This document shows positions 1-12,200 of a stretch of 64,000 nt of DNA, piece after piece. Positions within the stretch are counted from its first letter, which is position 1. The number at the start of each line of letters is the position of its first letter. The stretch covers positions 6,344,193 through 6,408,192 of the forward strand of contig NC_135211.1 of assembly GCF_052324685.1 (NCBI RefSeq), read 5' to 3'. The translations under genes were made by a program, and so were the position numbers. Origin of the DNA: Brachyhypopomus gauderio. Taxonomy: Eukaryota; Chordata; Actinopteri; Gymnotiformes; Hypopomidae. The notes below the pieces were generated by a model. That model did no database searches, was not told where the DNA came from, and was given only the letters and a program-made list of their open reading frames with translations.

Positions 1-2279
1 CGGCACCTCTGTGCTGAGCAGTACATCTTCTTCCGCCCCTGCTGCTGGAGCTCTCCGAGGGAGATTCGCTCCGACATGCATCACAGCTGTGACAAACGGT
101 GGGGAGCTCACTGTAAATGGCTTTTGAGACTCTAATAAGTATTCGTGTCCTGACACTACCGGCTCAGGAGAGCTAACCGGTAGAGGTGTCCTTTCTTTCT
201 GTGTAGTAGTTTTATATTGGGATTTTTTCATATCAAAAGAAGGAGCCTCCTTTAGTATCTCCTGAGAGCCCGCAGACGTGACCTCCCAGGAGCCTTTATG
301 AGAAGCGGTTGCATTGAATATGTCTGAAAGCGGATAGGCTGACGTCAGACCCATGTTCTGACCTGTTGCCGCTGGTGTGCTCAGATCGCTGTGAGGTCTG
401 AGTGTTGTCGGAGCGAGAGGGGTTTCTTCCTCCCCGTCGGTGGGTGTTGGAGGAAACATCTGGTCCAGGAGGCTGGATGACGTTTGTCTTTTCTGCTCAT
501 TTGTCACTGGAGTGACCGGCGTAATGGATTCGGCGGGCTTAGTTGACAAGGTAGCAGGTGATATGCTCATCAGGACTGTTGGAGAACTTACAGGAGCCAG
601 CCGGGGGAGGACGTCTGCTCTTCTCGCATGCTCTTGCGATGTGTCCAGTTTGGCGTTTGTTTTTGTGACCTCTGCAGACTCTCCTCTACTCTGTGTAGTT
701 GCTTTACCAATCCAGAGTTTTTTCAGAGGGTTCTTTTCTGGATGTTCCTGAGGGCTCTTCGCCAGTTCTCTGGACAGGAAGACTTTGGGTCGTGACTCCC
801 TAATCGGGGAGGGATTCGGAAGCGTCTGCTCTGCGGCAGTGACAGAGCCGGTGTCAGAATGGCTCCTCTGACTGGTCAGAATGTCTGGATTGTGCTGTGG
901 CCCTGGTCTGTACAAGGATGTCTGCTTCAGCCAGAAGGAACTCATAATGTCTGACTCTGTATAACAGAAATGAACAGTTACTTGTGTTGTTGCAAAACTG
1001 ACAGCTGCTGACATGACTGCCGAGTTCCCAGAATTCATAGCGACACTCGTCAGAAACATCTACTAGCCTCCTTGCATTGCTAAGAATAAATTTATACTTG
1101 AATGATGGACTGTTAAGAGAAATATGTTAAACAACAGTTAAATAGTTGATTATAACAAAACATCTTCAACTTAGAAAACAATGGAAAAACTCATTAGCAT
1201 AAAATAAAATATAAAATTAAGTAACTTATTGACTAAAGAGAAGCTTAAGGATTTAGCTGTGTAACTGTTACTGTGTTTCGAGTCAGTGAGAGTGTCCTTT
1301 CTCATCTCATCATCTGACACTATGTACACAGTCAGTTACTGTATTACAATGCAGGAGTAATCCTAGTCCATTGGGACCTATCCGTTTTTTTACAGAGAGC
1401 AGGTTACTGATCGTGTGGTGAGCTCAAGAGGTTCACACACCTCTGCAGACGGGCACGCTGCCGTTCCAGCGCTCACCGTTGCAGTAGAGCAGGGCAGAGC
1501 CGAAGAGACTGAAGCCTCCGTCGCAGGAGAAACGCACAAGCGTGCCATCGGGAGACACCACCGCGGAGCCGTGAAGGAGCCCGGACGGGCGGGCGCATCC
1601 GGGAGCTGGGGTCAGGGGTCGGAGGTGTGAAGCCATGCAGAGCACGCTGTGACACGAGCAAAGTGATGCCACACGCCACACAAAACACTACTCGAACACA
1701 CCTGCACCAACAAACTACACATAACTCCCTATTTATCTACTTCCTGAATAGCAGCAGGGACACCACTCAGCACATCTGTACTGTAGAACAGAAACTTCCA
1801 CTGGAATTTTCAGCAAATACAATATCGAGGAACTACGTAAAACAACAACACCAAAACAACAACTCAAACAGCACACAGTAGCCAATGTACAACGAAATGC
1901 TCTGCCTGTAGCAGGAGCACGAGATGTGTGAGGTGACGCGTGAGGTGTGTGAAGACTGACCGACACACAGCGGAGGCTCTCTGACCCACTGGCCCGACAC
2001 ACAGCTGCTGGTCCGATAGCCGTGGATTCTGAAGCCTGGATTGCAGCTGAAGGTGACGTACAGACCCCCGTACCGGAAAAACGTGCGTCCGTTCTCAACG
2101 TGCCTCAGGTCACTGCAGCCAGCGTCGGCTGCACCTTTGATAAAAGCGGCGTTGCAAGGTTACAGCAGGTTCAAAACGCCCTACATGCTCTTGGAAGTCT
2201 CTGCTCGGCAGCGTCCATGCTGAGAACCCTTACCTGGTGCTAGAGCCCAGTGCAGGGTGAGCAATGCAGGGAGAAGCAT
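1..2279 (-). CDS. Two-sushi-domain protein with mucin-like stalk (5' part, four exons)
   Basis: Exons in transcript order: 2234-2279, 1961-2128, 1441-1605 and 1-956, the last cut by the window edge. All junctions are phase 1 and join in frame, giving 445 codons with no stop. Exon 1 starts MLLPALLTLHWALA, a short signal peptide followed by GTAAGG. Exons 2 and 3 each encode one complete sushi (CCP) module with four cysteines, the usual Trp before the last Cys (SGQWVREPPLC; GERWNGSVPVC) and the phase 1-1 exon shape typical of shuffled sushi modules. Exon 4 contributes at least 318 residues rich in Ser, Thr and Pro with almost no Cys, which looks like an O-glycosylated stalk. A secreted or single-pass surface protein is likely; any membrane segment would lie outside the window. 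I cannot name the family member. It is head-to-tail with ppef1, whose stop lies about 3 kb upstream. Confidence 0.85.
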
Positions 2280-3635
2280 CGCTCCTGCAGCCCCCACACA
2301 CACCGCATGCAGGCTCCCAGGAGCTGGAAGGGAAGACAGCAGTCTGAACATGAGAGCCTCATCTAACAGGAGAGTTCAACCTAACAGACGTGGAGGTGTC
2401 CTATCTCACAGAAGAGTGGGAGGAGTCCTGACCTGAGGGGGCTGGGCCTAGAATAACTCTCAGCTTCAGTCCCCCCCCCCAGGCTCGAACAAACCTCTCA
2501 TTACATAAAGAAAAATAAAATGGAACTTAAAAGATAAAACGTTTTAAAGATAAAACCTTTAAAAATGTAATTATATACACCATGCTGCATTACTGATATG
2601 GTAAACTGAGTTAAATGTGTCAGTAGAATAGGCCCTATGTCTAAATGTTTAAATGTGGTGCATTTAGGATGGTGTTAGGTTTTCACACAGCTGATGCAGT
2701 CTTATGACATTGTATTAAAAAAATCAGCTATTAGCAACATTTCTGCAAGTGAAAGTTTGACACAGGAAGATGATCGCTTTAGTAAAACAGGCGTGCTACG
2801 CAGTAGGGTCAGGGGTCAGGGTCTGTATATGTGCAGCAGAGACAAGCAGATACTTGCCTCGTCCAGTCTGACAAACAGGATCTACAGACTATAGTGTTTC
2901 TGATGGCAAACCCAGAACATAGTGAAAATACACCACAAATCCCAGCGGTGCTTCTGCTATTAGAAATGCATTTCCAGTAGTCTAGTGTCAGGAGGGACGA
3001 GGAGCAGGTGAAAGTGAGAGTTAAAAAGTAATAAGAAGTATGTTGACAACAGGACTGTTGCCCATTGACCAGTCCTGTACTGCCTCTATTTCAAAAACTT
3101 GTTTATCTGGCCTGTTTCTCCTGCCACACCATTTGGTCTCTAAAGACTGAAGGAACTCTGAAGGAACGGAGAATGGAGATAGGGCAGATATGGTGGAGTG
3201 GAGCTAGGTTTGGAGAAATGCCTCCCTTGGCTTCATTTTCTCTCTCTCTCATTATCTGGAGATACATTTGCCAGCATCGGTTTCATTTAAATGTACCAAA
3301 TCTGCTGTGCATTTACTAGGTCAAACCATAATTAGACTAGCAAAACAGGAAGCCTGACAAAGGCATTTAATTTGGTTAAACAAGTTCTTATGACTTGTGC
3401 TGTGCAGTGCAACACAATGATCACTTACAGATAAATGTATTACATCTTAAACCATTTTTGTTGTGGTTGTAGGTACGCAGGGTTTGGAAAGCTAAATGCT
3501 GTAACTTCTACACAAATGCACGTTACCTACGCCACACAATGTAAGTGACAAAACATGTCTTTGGGTAAGGGAATTCAGAAAGTGAATGTATTGTCAGAGG
3601 TCATTTTGGTTTGAAACTAATTTAATACACTGTAT

Positions 3636-4050
3636 ACAGTGGGTCAAACATTTACATACAGCAAGCTGACCATCTTTGAAACAGTCTGAAATTGTTGATT
3701 TCAGAAATTGTTACAATGAGTTTTAGAAGCTCCTGATTGGCCTGATTCAGCCATCATAATTAGGAGATTACTGGGAGTGCACTGATGTTTAAAAGACCTT
3801 TATAACAAACCCCTGATGCTTCAGCTGCATTCGTAGAATTTGTGGAACTCCACAAGTCTGGTTCCTACTTAGAAGTCATTTACAAACACCTGAAGATACA
3901 AATTCATGTAAATATTAAAATCTTTAGACCACACAGATACTGAATCATTGATGTAGACTTGGTAAAGAAATGGTAAAAGAACTCAAGGAATGTCCCAGGC
4001 CAAACCATCCACCAGCCCATACTAATCTACCGACAATAGAGCAGATTACG
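3636..4050. mobile_element. Decayed Tc1-like DNA transposon fragment
   Basis: The stretch begins TACAGTGGGTCAAACATTTA, which has the look of a fish Tc1-family terminal repeat (TA followed by CAGT), and the DNA behind it resembles eroded Tc1-like interior. I did not find the matching right-hand inverted repeat, so this is a truncated copy; the right boundary is a guess. Confidence 0.45.
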
Positions 4051-5224
4051 GAGTGCTAGATTACCTCCTGACTAACCCTCAGTACAGCAACCCTCAAGAC
4101 TGCTGGATTACACACGAAATACATTCAGCATAGTCCAATACAGCAGCAATAACATGAAGATTAATGTCTTCGCATTATTAAGATTAAATTAACGTCCATG
4201 TTAAGTCTCACAGAGACGAGCAGTTCCGAGCAAGCACAGTAGGGGGGACGAGTAGTGGTGTCCCCTGTGAGGACAGCAGCAGTTCCATTTAAAGGGAAGA
4301 CGGAAGGGACGGAGCCCTGGGACATGGGGAGGTGAGAAGTCCCCACTCCGGACCCAGAAACAGACGTCAAACACCACACACAAAGGCTCCCATAGCCATT
4401 ACCCGGGTCTTCTACGGCACAGCAATCCCAAGAAGTTGTCCAAAGTTAGGACTGAACTGCAAGTTTTTCCAGTACAGTACTGGGAGAAGCAGACTTTGCA
4501 CAGTAAGCTTATGAGTCAGTGTATATGGACTTTTTAGCCACTGAAAATTGGGATATTATCTCAAAACTACTCAAGGCAATAAATTACATAATGACTTCAG
4601 TAAATGTGTGGAGAAACACACACGTACACAGTTAAAATAACAGCACAAACCCGCCCCCATGCATCTCAAGACGTGTCGAAAATGTTTCACAAGTGTGATG
4701 AAGCGTGCCAGGCCAGAAAGGCACACCTGTTCACCTTTATACTGGTGAGAAAGGGCCTGGAACACCATGTTTATCTACATTGTTCCTGATCCATCGTCCA
4801 GCTCAAACACCAGCACGACTGTACTGGGCAGAGACGAGGTCCAGCACTCCTGGGTGGAGTCAGATGATGGAGGACGTCTTCCACATGCTCACATTCAATT
4901 CATTCATGTATTAAACTGAATCAAATTCATAACCGCAGTCCTCTGCAGTGCTATGGACTTGAGTTTCACTTCTTGGGTCTAGGTATGTATTACAGACCTA
5001 TTACACATTTATGAGCAGAGAAGTGGCTCTGAGCTCCAAACAATGAAACAAACAAACCCAAACTGAGCACCCATCTCCATGTCTGAACACAAAGGCAAAA
5101 TGTGGGTTTAAAAAAAAAATTCAGATCTTTTTCTGTCCTGCTAGTCATAGACCATCACACTGATGATGAATCAAAGCAAATGCAGGAAACAATAACTAGT
5201 TATTCTGTCCTTGGCATGGGTTAC

Positions 5225-5228
<4 letters not shown>

Positions 5229-5264
<36 letters not shown>
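5229..5264. repeat. (GT)n microsatellite directly after the ppef1 stop codon
   Basis: About 18 GT units abut the ppef1 stop (5265-5267), so on the transcript the 3' untranslated region opens with a (CA)n tract. Confidence 0.95.
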
Positions 5265-5266
<2 letters not shown>

Positions 5267-6069
5267 AGCCATGCTGCTGCTCCTTCATATCCAGCTTGTG
5301 CACAACTCGGAAGGCCTCCAGGAACTCGTTGAAGTCGATGCTGCCGTCCTTGTTGAAGTCGATGCTGCGTGCCATGTCGTCTATCGCTCGGTCATCCACG
5401 TCCACGTTGAGGTGGGAGCTGAAGAGCTTCCAGGTCTGGCGGAACTCCTCGATGGAGATCTGACCTGGGGTGGGGAACGTTCAGGAACCAGTGCACAGAG
5501 TTTAAACTGGGAACCAGTGCCACCAAGAGACCAGTTCATAGAACTACTTCAAGAACAAGCAACAATCCTGCCAATACATCCCATAATATAAACCCATATC
5601 ATGACATACTGTATGCCTGGAAAATAAGATCAGGACAACTACACAAATGTTTGTCATTCTTGAACAGGCACCAAATATCAGTTAGTCACTCAAGCTGACC
5701 TGAATGATCTTTGTCTATGATGTTGAAGATGATCTCAAGGTCCGTCCGGTACCGGTACAGAGTTCCTGCCAAGTTCGGAGCCACCTGCAAGTGTGGAAAA
5801 AGTAAATAATGGGTAGATAAAGCAAAAATAAATGTTTTTCCCAAAAGAAGTAGTGGCTAGAGACAATCAGCTGATGTGAGATCAGTGAGTGTGTGTATGT
5901 GGGACCTTTGGGACGGTTTGTCCAGGGCTGATGCTGTCGAAGCACGTCTCGTACTCCACGTCTCCGTCGTGGTCCAACCGCACGAGACGAGACCGCAGCG
6001 TCCGCCAAGGGAGGTCCAACCTCAGGACGGACTCCACCACCTGGGTCCACTCCATAGTGGAGATCCTTC

Positions 6070-6163
<94 letters not shown>

Positions 6164-6239
6164 GAAAAAGAGCGAGAGCGAGAGAGAGAGAAAAAGAGCG
6201 AGAGCGAGAGAGAGAGAGAGAGAGAGCGAGAAAAAGAGC

Positions 6240-6295
<56 letters not shown>

Positions 6296-9200
6296 GAGAG
6301 AGAGAGAGAGGATCAGAAATCACATGACACATCAAGTCAACCATGTGTGTGCAGTTCTCCGGACGAAGCCCCACCCGAGCCGTCGACGTCATACTCTCGG
6401 AAGGCAGCCATGAGCTCCGTGCGATGGGCAAACAGTTTCTCCTGCAGAGCCTTCAGAGCTGAGCTCTCCGCCACACTCACCCTGGAACACAGGAAACAGC
6501 CCCCACACCACCCCAACCAGATCAGCTCCACGTGGGCCCCGTGCTGCTCTCGGCAGGCCTGGGGGAACCGCGGGCCCATCGTACCTCTGCTGCAGCGTAA
6601 GCTTCCGGGTGCTGCGGCTGACCTGGTACTGGAAGAAGTGCGGGACCAGCTCGGGGCCCAGCTTGACGTAGGCGCCGCGATTACTGCCCTCCTCGTAGTA
6701 GTTGGAGGCAGAGAAGATGGTGATCACCTTCAACACCAAAAGGCACCACGGTTAAGACAGGGTGCAGGAAAGACTTCCAGTGTATATTAGAAAGGCATCA
6801 AGACAAGTGTTCATATGAAGGGTTGTGTATATCCACAAACATGCACTAGAGGGCACTGCAGTAACGTGTTAATAAACCATTAAAAAAAAAAAAACTAGGA
6901 AAATATATCTAAAATATTAGTCTTATAATAAGGCTTCAGATTTATCAGATTTTGGTCAAAACTGAAGCTTCAGGTTATCCAGGCACTGTTTTGTGGCATC
7001 CATCTGAACTAAGAGTACAACTATTATGAATCACATTTCCAAGGAGCTCTATCTAAAGTAACAGAACCTAAAGCAGGCGGCTGTCCAAACCGTGTGTGTA
7101 TTAATAGACATGTCATAAAATGTCACAGCTGATATTGTCAAACCTTGCTCTCAAATCCAGCACTACAGAAAGACAGCCTTGTGTGTGTGTGTGTGTGTGT
7201 GTGCGCTATAAGAGTCAGCCCAGCACGACACCTGTCCATTATGGCAGAGTTCATAGCCGTCCTGTTTGCACTCGTGGGATCGGATCAGCAGAGATAGGCC
7301 GTGCTTCCTCAGCAGCTGCTCCGTCACGTCCGGCCCGAAGTAGCAGCCTCCACCCCGGAACGAGTTCTGACTGCACCCGTTCTGGTTCTTCGGGTCGCTC
7401 CACAGGATGTCCACGACCTGCAGGCCCACAGAGCGCCAAAACACGACGCAGCCACAAAGCCGGTACACCGCGGTGATGAATTAGAGCTCAGGGCAAAGAC
7501 CGACCTAATAATCTACGTAATAAAGTCTCCCGTGAAGGGTTCGTTAAGCTCCGCCCACCTGTTTCCACTCTAGCTCCTCCCTGGGTGGCTGGGGCAGGGC
7601 GAGGGAGACGATGGAGTCGAGGAAGGGCACCTGCAGCGCGGAGGTGGGGCAGGGTGTTGCGGGCGAGGCCGGCCGGTGGCCCGGTGAGCAAACGGAGGAC
7701 GTCGATGAGGAGGAAGAGGACGAAGAGGAGGTGCTGCTGCTCGGGCGGGCGAGGTGGCCCTTCCTCCTGTGCAGGGCGTGGCCTGTGGGATGAGGGCCAT
7801 CTGGTCTGGCCCCGCCTCTCCGTCCGCTGCCGCCGGCCGGCGTGTCCGTGCGGTCCGGGCCGCATTTGGGCAGGCGGAGCGCTGACTTCACCTGCAGCAC
7901 GCAGAGCGAGGTGGTTATGTCGCGGTTCCACGCGGTTCCGACACCGGTCCGCATGCTCAGGAAAAACGGGTTTTTGTGATTGGGATTATGATCAACGGAT
8001 GACGGACCATTAATGACGCAGCTCTTAAAGTTATGAAGCCGTCCTGCGCGTGTTGCCAACACTCACCTTGTGTCTTTTTACCGTGTTCAGGAAGTCCAGG
8101 TCGGTCTGGTCGGAAAGGCCGCCGTGAACGACCAGGACTTTGTTGTCTATGACTGTGGCGATTGGCAGCAGGCTGAACACTTCCTGCAGCACCTGGAGAA
8201 TCTCTCTGCCATGAGTCTGCGGAATCAGGACGGCAATGCTACGAGATGTCGTTGAAGAACTGTCCACCAGGTGGCGGTAATACGCAGTGTTTACAAACGA
8301 GCATTTTCCAAAAAACAAACTCGTGCGAAACAAACAGCCGGAACTTACTTTATATTTTTGCATAACCTCTTTTGTGAAGCCATATCTGAAAGGCAATGAA
8401 AGGTGGAGAGGTTTTAGGGCTGTGTTAGGGCAGCGTGCGGGAGTGCGGCGTGCGAGTGAGGGGCGGTGTGGGGCGGGCTGGGCTGGGCTGGGCGCTACCT
8501 CAGGTTCATGATGTGGTCCTCGTGGTTGCCACGGTTGAGGTGCATGTGGTCTGGGTATAGGAGAAGGAACGCGAACAAGATGGTGATGATCTCCACGGAT
8601 TTCTTCCCTCTGTCCACGAAATCTCCATTGAATATGTACGGGTTCTCAGCCGACGGGAGACCGTTCTACAGAATAACAAAAATCAAAACTGCTAAAAACC
8701 TTTGGCCAATGGAGCGTGATTAAAATACCTCTAATAATTAATCTGATCTTAATTAGGCTGTGTTTCAGTGTTTATGCTATGATATCTGTGCAGACACAAT
8801 AAAGAAAGTCATATTAAAACAAATGAGCTTGGATTTTTAAATGCATGGATGAGTTCTCGTTTTTTATTTTTATTTGTTCAATACTACTGCCACAAAGATT
8901 TTAGGTAATTAATTCAGTTTTTAAAAGTAGCAGAAATTTTGGTGAGTACTTTCATTAGCAAGCAAACTTATTTGCCAATACTTGATAGTTGTGTCTATGA
9001 AAAAACTTGAATATGGTGAAAAATTAAGCATTTGTGATGTTACCTTATAGAATATAAGTAGCAAATCATCTAGTCTCCCATGAAGGTCACCTGTGTGGAG
9101 GAAAAACAGTTTCACCTGAACATCTTCCACTCTGGAGAACGTATCAGAGACACTTGTTCCAGATCACTAAGGCCTTTGGAACTGCAAAACTGATCTTGGT

Positions 9201-12200
9201 GTGGAAATAATTGTTACTGGATGGGATACTTCCAAAAGCTGTAGACGCATCACACTGTAGACACAATTATTAGCATAGTTTTCCAATTAGAAAAGACCAT
9301 TTAGATTTGGGCTCTGTGTAAAATTGGTAAAGAAAAGCCTTGTGTTTACAGTAATTACATCGAATATTTCAATGCAATAATTCTGCCATTGATGGCGTCA
9401 CGTGTTAATTTGATCTGAAGCTCTAGTTTCCCCAGTGAGGAGCCCATTGAGGTGCAGTGAAGTGGATGATTTAGTCATACACAAACACACTCTCCTCCAT
9501 TCAGCAAACACTTAATTCACGCGTGCATTCAAAAATAGGAAACATCTTATTAAAAATGGCAAAAGCAGTGCTTAATCATCAATAAGCAGAAAAACCAGAA
9601 CCACGGGGTGCATGCGAGCACCCAGACGGGGTGCAGAGCTGGGCTGTGGCTCCTTACCGCAGATGGTGATCTCTTTGGCATAGGAAGATGACACATAAAT
9701 GACATTTGGCATCTGTTTTAAGAACTTCTGTGTCTCGTGGAGTAGCTGCAACACATATTTGCCGTGGAGAGTCTATAGAGGAGAAGCACAAAGATTGACT
9801 CTCGGCGTAGACGTTTTCAAATGTCAAAGAAATTAATTATCGCTTCAGTGCAAAATCTCCTCGAGAGGTTTCCCCCCCCATTGGAACTCCCTGCCGGATT
9901 AAGTCACACAGTTCTCCGTCTACAGAGCTGTCAATATTGGTTCAACAAGCACTCTCGCAACCATGTGACTTTAAAGGCGTTAGCAACAGCGCTCGGTCAC
10001 AGACGTCATGCTTCAGCTGAGTTTGAAGGTATGCCAGCCCGATCCAGCTCACTGCACTACACTTGGCACAAGCTCTTTCATAAGTCTCAGTTGGCTGACC
10101 AGAGGTCAGTGCCCTGACCCCCAGATACGGCGTCCCGCGACCCCTTAGTTAAAGTTGCAGTGTGTTGTACCTGCTGCTCCTTGAAGGCGCTGAGAAGGGC
10201 GTTGGTGTCGGTGACACTCAGAGGGAAGGAGAGGTGAGGCCCACTGTAAGACTCCGGCACCAAGATCCGGTCGTACCTGCACCTCCTCTGGTCCTCCAAC
10301 GTTTGGTCCATCGCCGGATCCACAGCCGGGTCCAACAGATGACTGATCAGATCTCGGGGAGGGAGATCAGACAGTGGGTTAATCAGACCATCACAGGAGT
10401 GTATTCACAATACGTAATATAACAGAAGAAGCCATGACACAGCAGAAACAATGACTACAAACATAACAACTAAGTCATAATGTCTATTTAAGGATGTAAT
10501 GTAGTCTGCAAAATGACCGTGGAGCGTGTTCTTAAAATGTCCACAAGTTACACAAGACTCTGGATATTGTTTTCATATATTTATTGCACGACAAGCTCCT
10601 AGTGTGAAGTCTGGTGGTTGAAGGCCCGTTGTACCCATCCACACCTGGACCGGGCCATTCTGGGGGGGACTACACTTCAGGCTCAATAGCGTTCATTAAT
10701 GTGCTGAGGTTTGTGGAGGGCTCCTGTATTGTGCCATTCTTACAAATGTAAATGTGTAAGGAGAACCACAAATATATTTTGAAAAGGTCCAGATATCAGG
10801 AACAGCTGTTTCCACTAGAAGGCTCGGTGCGAACACTCCTGCGTCGAGCTGGCAGCCTCTCCGATGTACCCGTTTGGATTATTGCTTATCAACAAATGCA
10901 ACACAAGTCTTTGCCCAAAATGGTTTTTAACATGGCAGGAATCCTTCAAATCAACACACAAACCAGCCCTAATTTCCAACGTTTTGGTTAGTTCCATGGA
11001 AAAATGGTCATCCAATATTCTTTTGAGCATCGCATAATTTATTTGCCAGGCTCCCAGGTTCTCCGGACTGCTCCAACACGCATTCTCTAGGGTTAGGGTT
11101 AGCCTAATCCGTGTTCAGAATACGGCTGGACTAGCCGTCCGCTCTAATCCCTCATGTTCCCTCAGCCTGAGCGTAGGGAACGACCTGCTGCCTCTTCCCT
11201 GGCACCTTCCACTACACCACACCTCAAAATGGGATCTTCCAGAGTTGCTAAGCAACTGTGTTTTGCCATAGTATTTGTGTTTATTTATTTATTTACTTTT
11301 TTAAAATCATTGAAAAGGAGCATTATGGTACTAAGAGAGGCCTGGTTGTTTGATATTGGAGTGAATAGAGCTAATGGTATTTGAAAGCTTTGTGTGCGTG
11401 TGTGCAAATAGGGGTTTACAAACATGTCACAAGAGGAGTTAGAATTTTAAATATGGTTGCTGAAAAAACATCAAACGATTCATTCGGATGTAAACAAACC
11501 ATGAGGTTTAGCATGTAAGATCCATACAATGTTAACAGCATAGCGCTTTAGCCCATACTTACCCATGTTTTTAAAGGATATTGATATTTGGTAATTAATA
11601 TTAGTCACTGAATGTGATGTATACTAGGGAAGGCTAATAAATGCCTAATTTAACGTGTGGTTAGTGTATGCTGTTGTACCTGGTCCATTCCCATTTAGCT
11701 GAGTGAAGTTATCCAGCATGAAACTGAAGAAACTTGAGAGCTTTAGGAATTACAAAAAAAGAAAAGATATACATCACCGGACATTCAAATGATCCTACAC
11801 TACAATTACAGATTTTGTAAGAAAACGTCAAGTTTGTTACAACAGAAAGTGCCGATCAACAAGTCGATAACTAGCGTCACTAGTGCCATTGAAGACTCAA
11901 AATTTAAAACAGATTCTAAATGGTTTGAGGTGGCTTGTGTGAGTTCAGCATTGGGAGCTGTGAGAGATGAGGCCTGACCTGGAGCTGGTCCTGTTCCCCC
12001 GCATACTCTATCGACTGGAAGATGTTCCACGTGTAACGTCTCCTCATCTCCAGACGGGCGATGTAACGCCTGTACCATCGCTGGATCAGGATGGCTGCTT
12101 TCATCGCTACGTAAGTGCACATCACAAATTATACAAGAGGGCCTATGAAACTGGGATCCAGTGGAGATTGAAGAGCTCCTCCAACTACTTTGGCGTAGTT

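Larger units (their letters stand above)
2280..5264. other. Intergenic DNA between ppef1 3' end and the sushi gene
   Basis: No supported exon. It must hold the promoter of the sushi gene (minus strand, upstream of 2279) and the ppef1 3' untranslated region. A cytosine run lies at 2470-2479 and a decayed Tc1-like fragment near 3638-4050. The short open frames here have no recognisable domain and no plausible splice context. Confidence 0.6.

Noticed and set aside
5715..6431. 238-codon minus-strand frame over the GA repeat
   Set aside because: Wrong frame for ppef1; the true exons 5906-6069 and 6375-6481 lie in other frames with proper splice sites.
11090..11102. Interstitial telomere sequence
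   Set aside because: Only two TTAGGG-like units, too few to call.
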